A stretch of 64,000 bases of DNA from Flavobacterium notoginsengisoli (GTDB lineage: Bacteria; Bacteroidota; Bacteroidia; Flavobacteriales; Flavobacteriaceae), in the NCBI RefSeq assembly GCF_014207905.1, contig NZ_JACHLB010000001.1:1242723-1306722 (forward strand), written 5' to 3'. The position numbers were made by a program, and so were the translations under genes. Shown here one piece after another: positions 62,701-64,000 of this stretch. The stretch's first letter is position 1, and every line of letters begins with the position of its first letter. The notes under the pieces were generated by a model. That model had not been told where the DNA came from and did not search any database. It saw only the letters and a list, made by a program, of their open reading frames with translations.

Positions 62701-64000
62701 AACGATCACTTCTTCAACATCAGCAAACGGAATAAATTATCAATTATATAATTCAAGCAATGTAGCAGTTCAATCTGCAAAATCAGGTAACGGATCAGCT
62801 TTGACATGGACTAATCTTGCTGCTGGGACTAATTATTATGTAATTGGAACAAATGCAACAACTACATGTTCTTCTACAAGTAATACAGCTAATGTTGCGA
62901 CAACTTTAAATCCAACAGCACTTGCATTAACAGGAAGCGTAATTTGCGTTTCACCTGGTGGTAACGGAAGTATTTCTTCATCGACTTCAGTAAATAATGT
63001 AAATTATCAGTTGTTTGATTCGAATGATGTTGCTATTCAAAGTGCCAAATCTGGTAACGGATCTGCATTAACTTGGACAAATCTTAATGCAGGAAACGGT
63101 TATTATGTAATCGCAACCAACGCTGCAAATTGTACTGTGAAAAGTAATGTAGTTAATATTACAACTAATCCAAATCCAACAATTTCAATTGGAGGCACAT
63201 TAACAGCTTGTTTAACAACTACTTTAACTACGACAACGAATGCAAGTTCACCAAGCTATGTTTGGTATAAAAATAATGTTGTAATTTCTGGTCAAACATC
63301 ATCATCATTAGTGGTAAACTCTGATGGTGATTATAAAGTAAAAGTTACTAATACTTCTACAGGATGTGAAGCTACTTCAGCTGCTTCAACAGTAAAAGTG
63401 AGTGATACTGAAAAACCTGCAAAACCAGTTTTAGCAGATATTACAGCAGAATGTTCAGCAACAGTAACAGCTCCTACAACAACAGATAATTGTACAGGGA
63501 CTGTAACAGGAACAACTAGCGATCCATTGACTTATTCTGCACAAGGAAATTATACTATTAATTGGAGTTTCAATGATGGAAATGGAAACATTGAAACTGC
63601 AACTCAAAAAGTAATTATTAAAGATACTCAAAAACCATCAATAACTTGTCCAGCAACAGTTGTAGTTTCTGCGGATGCAAATTCATGTACAGCGACAGGA
63701 GTAACTCTAGGAACTCCTGTGACATCTGATAATTGTAGCGGAACAGTTACGGTAACAAATAATGCGCCTTCAAGTTTCCCAATTGGAAATACAACAGTAA
63801 CTTGGATAGCTACAGATGCGGCTGGAAATACTCAAACTTGTACACAGACAGTAACAGTAAATGATACTCAAAAGCCATCTATTATTTGTCCTGCGACAGT
63901 TGTAGTTTCTACTGATGCAAATTCATGTACAGCAACTGGTGTAACTTTAGGGACTCCAGTTACATCAGACAATTGCAGTGGAGTAGTTACGGTAACAAAC
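59705..64000 (+). CDS. Giant secreted repeat protein with lectin, FN3-like and HYR-type domains, C-terminus beyond the window
   Basis: At least 1432 residues, open to the window end. A signal peptide covers about 1-29 (ITAQTRA). Residues 31-300 form an L-type-lectin-like beta sandwich (GNGADGIAFILFDA, GYLGIGIDEYGNFS). Then come a cadherin/VCBS-like unit (about 303-400), an immunoglobulin-like unit, an FN3 domain (about 514-600: ITCNSFTANWNAV, GLTSGQTYYFKVW) and CSGTSPxxL units. Three 89-residue tandem repeats (897-1163) and HYR-type repeats of 80 residues (from 1307) follow. The composition and Thr/Ser/Asn richness suit a type IX-secreted surface adhesin, possibly of the SprB kind; the sorting domain is not visible. 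Confidence 0.9.
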   Translation, partial: MRNFTFKRFNLFKLFFVISLFFITAQTRAQFPYSQSFKNSTAPGVLFGGEPVAFLTGGAGLRDGYNDANGSGYLRLTNRQGSQKGIVYSDMYSFPSAYGMTITFEYYTHSGNGADGIAFILFDATASPVAVGAFGGSLGYAQRNSETGFSKGYLGIGIDEYGNFSANNEGKSGGAPGGVMPSNVTLRGAGTGTSGYPHLISVKTTDLASSFNVAGGDRNATDNSKSGFRKMEVVLKPRSGGGFFIDVYLTHGTVRELIINNYEYKTEAPSNLKFAISSSTGGSNNFHEIRNLNITVDKSTLLTPVANADTFTGCIGLAATSGDITANDNGSVNTLGTINKSTVDLDPAVAGIQTSKTVADKGTFTYNSSTGAVTFTPLNNTVVGPVQINYTFNDTYDKTSNSSTITYNTYTAIANNTITAPSTSSFCTAPNDPGVITGSTATGGSTSSGGASTLTYQWEVSTNNIDFSPISGATAVSYDPPSTSTTAYYRRVVSSATCKDVSNVVSIVFGQASTPTATAATAITCNSFTANWNAVANATSYGLSVSSSSTFNTHVGNFDGRNLGSSSTSVDVTGLTSGQTYYFKVWSYNSCGVGPTASNVITVTVGNGSVAGTVSSAQTICSGTSPQDLTLTGYTGTIQWQSSTNNSLFTDINGATNATLTSAQMGALTANTYYRAVVKSGSCTAANSTSVLITISPVPSLGTISQFATTCEGAPARINLKGLLPNTTSTIAYSIDGVAQPSVSGVTSDASGDGFFETVVLTAANNGKTLRVTTVTTTSATPSCTSTVNKDVTLSINAASVGGTIASVAAICSGTSPANLVLSGNNGSVLRWQKSTDSGFSTRTDINVASTTLTSANIGNLTANTYFRAIVQNGDCSAVFSDAVLVTVNALPAVLTLTGSTICVSPGGNGTITSSTSANGINYQLYNSSNLAVQSAKSGNGSALTWTNLVAGNGYYVIGRNATTTCSSTSATVNVATNPNPDALVLTGSTICVSPGGNGTITSSTSANGINYQLYNSSNVAVQSAKSGNGSALTWTNLAAGTNYYVIGTNATTTCSSTSNTANVATTLNPTALALTGSVICVSPGGNGSISSSTSVNNVNYQLFDSNDVAIQSAKSGNGSALTWTNLNAGNGYYVIATNAANCTVKSNVVNITTNPNPTISIGGTLTACLTTTLTTTTNASSPSYVWYKNNVVISGQTSSSLVVNSDGDYKVKVTNTSTGCEATSAASTVKVSDTEKPAKPVLADITAECSATVTAPTTTDNCTGTVTGTTSDPLTYSAQGNYTINWSFNDGNGNIETATQKVIIKDTQKPSITCPATVVVSADANSCTATGVTLGTPVTSDNCSGTVTVTNNAPSSFPIGNTTVTWIATDAAGNTQTCTQTVTVNDTQKPSIICPATVVVSTDANSCTATGVTLGTPVTSDNCSGVVTVTN
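62393..63193 (+). repeat. Three tandem 267-bp repeats in the adhesin gene
   Basis: Copies start at 62393, 62660 and 62927 (89 residues each, opening LTGSxICVSPGGNG). The first two are much more alike at DNA level than either is to the third, which points to recent duplication or gene conversion. Confidence 0.88.
63623..64000 (+). repeat. 240-bp HYR-type repeats, second copy cut by the window
   Basis: Copies start at 63623 and 63863 with DTQKPSI and continue CPATVVVS-DANSCTATGV (read with one varying residue). They are nearly identical at the DNA level. A more distant relative starts at 63404 (DTEKPAKP). Confidence 0.85.

Noticed and set aside
62393..64000. Regular repeats considered as a CRISPR array
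   Set aside because: The units are 267 and 240 bp, lie inside one open reading frame, and encode protein domains; there are no short repeats with unique spacers.

Overview
The window is a chromosomal segment of a member of the Bacteroidota, most likely a Flavobacterium close to F. johnsoniae. The reasons are the AT-rich composition, the many promoters with the Bacteroidota -7 element TAnnTTTG, the alternative complex III operon (actABCDEF) followed by aa3-oxidase genes, DUF3127 and DUF4920 proteins, a giant HYR-repeat surface protein, and short palindromic intergenic repeats of the kind common in this genus. I see no prophage, transposase, integrase, CRISPR array or rRNA. The content is mostly core chromosome.

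Layout. 1-3994: the end-truncated gene of a sensor kinase (minus strand), then a flavin-reductase-like protein, a DUF3127 protein with an SSB-like tail, aat and a MOSC protein. 3991-11069 (minus): a complete thiamine operon, thiS-thiC-thiE-like-thiD-thiE-thiG-thiH-thiF, behind a TPP riboswitch. 11159-13711 (minus): tag, two lipoproteins and a queuosine-precursor transporter. 13875-15998: an exported M3 peptidase. 16208-19167 (minus): tsf, rpsB and the rplM-rpsI pair, with structured leaders. 19287-20871 (minus): two ferritin-like exported proteins. 21079-25411: a LacI regulator, a small membrane protein and polA. 25476-28506: an inverted-repeat element, then a two-component system flanked by two paralogous small Lys-rich exported proteins. 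28588-34238: metallophosphoesterase, a cysteine-free thioredoxin-fold protein, a polysaccharide deacetylase and a large DUF2723 membrane protein. 34434-34770: two tandem tRNA-Gln genes. 34920-38211 (minus): AraC regulator, aldehyde dehydrogenase and tandem universal stress protein. 38294-43114: rimP-nusA-infB. 43187-44155: a DUF4920 protein and a SPOR protein. 44258-55814: the actABCDEF-coxBA respiratory operon. 55872-59187: ruvB, a cytochrome P450 and queG. 59705 to the window end: a giant repeat adhesin cut by the window edge.

How the genes work together. The thi operon makes the thiazole and pyrimidine halves of thiamine and joins them. Its riboswitch probably acts on translation, because the thiS start lies inside a perfect 8-bp pairing with an upstream leader segment. 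The act-cox operon moves electrons from menaquinol through cytochrome c hemes to oxygen. The rimP-nusA-infB, rpsB, tsf and rplM-rpsI genes serve translation, and several carry leader hairpins that look regulatory.

The most interesting part is the module at 25647-28425. Two small paralogous Lys-rich exported proteins lie on either side of an OmpR-type regulator and its kinase. Each is preceded by the same pair of 11-bp direct repeats, placed at the same distance from a TAnnTTTG element. This looks like a self-contained envelope-stress regulon. The output peptides resemble acid-shock (Asr-type) proteins in composition, but that comparison is inference.
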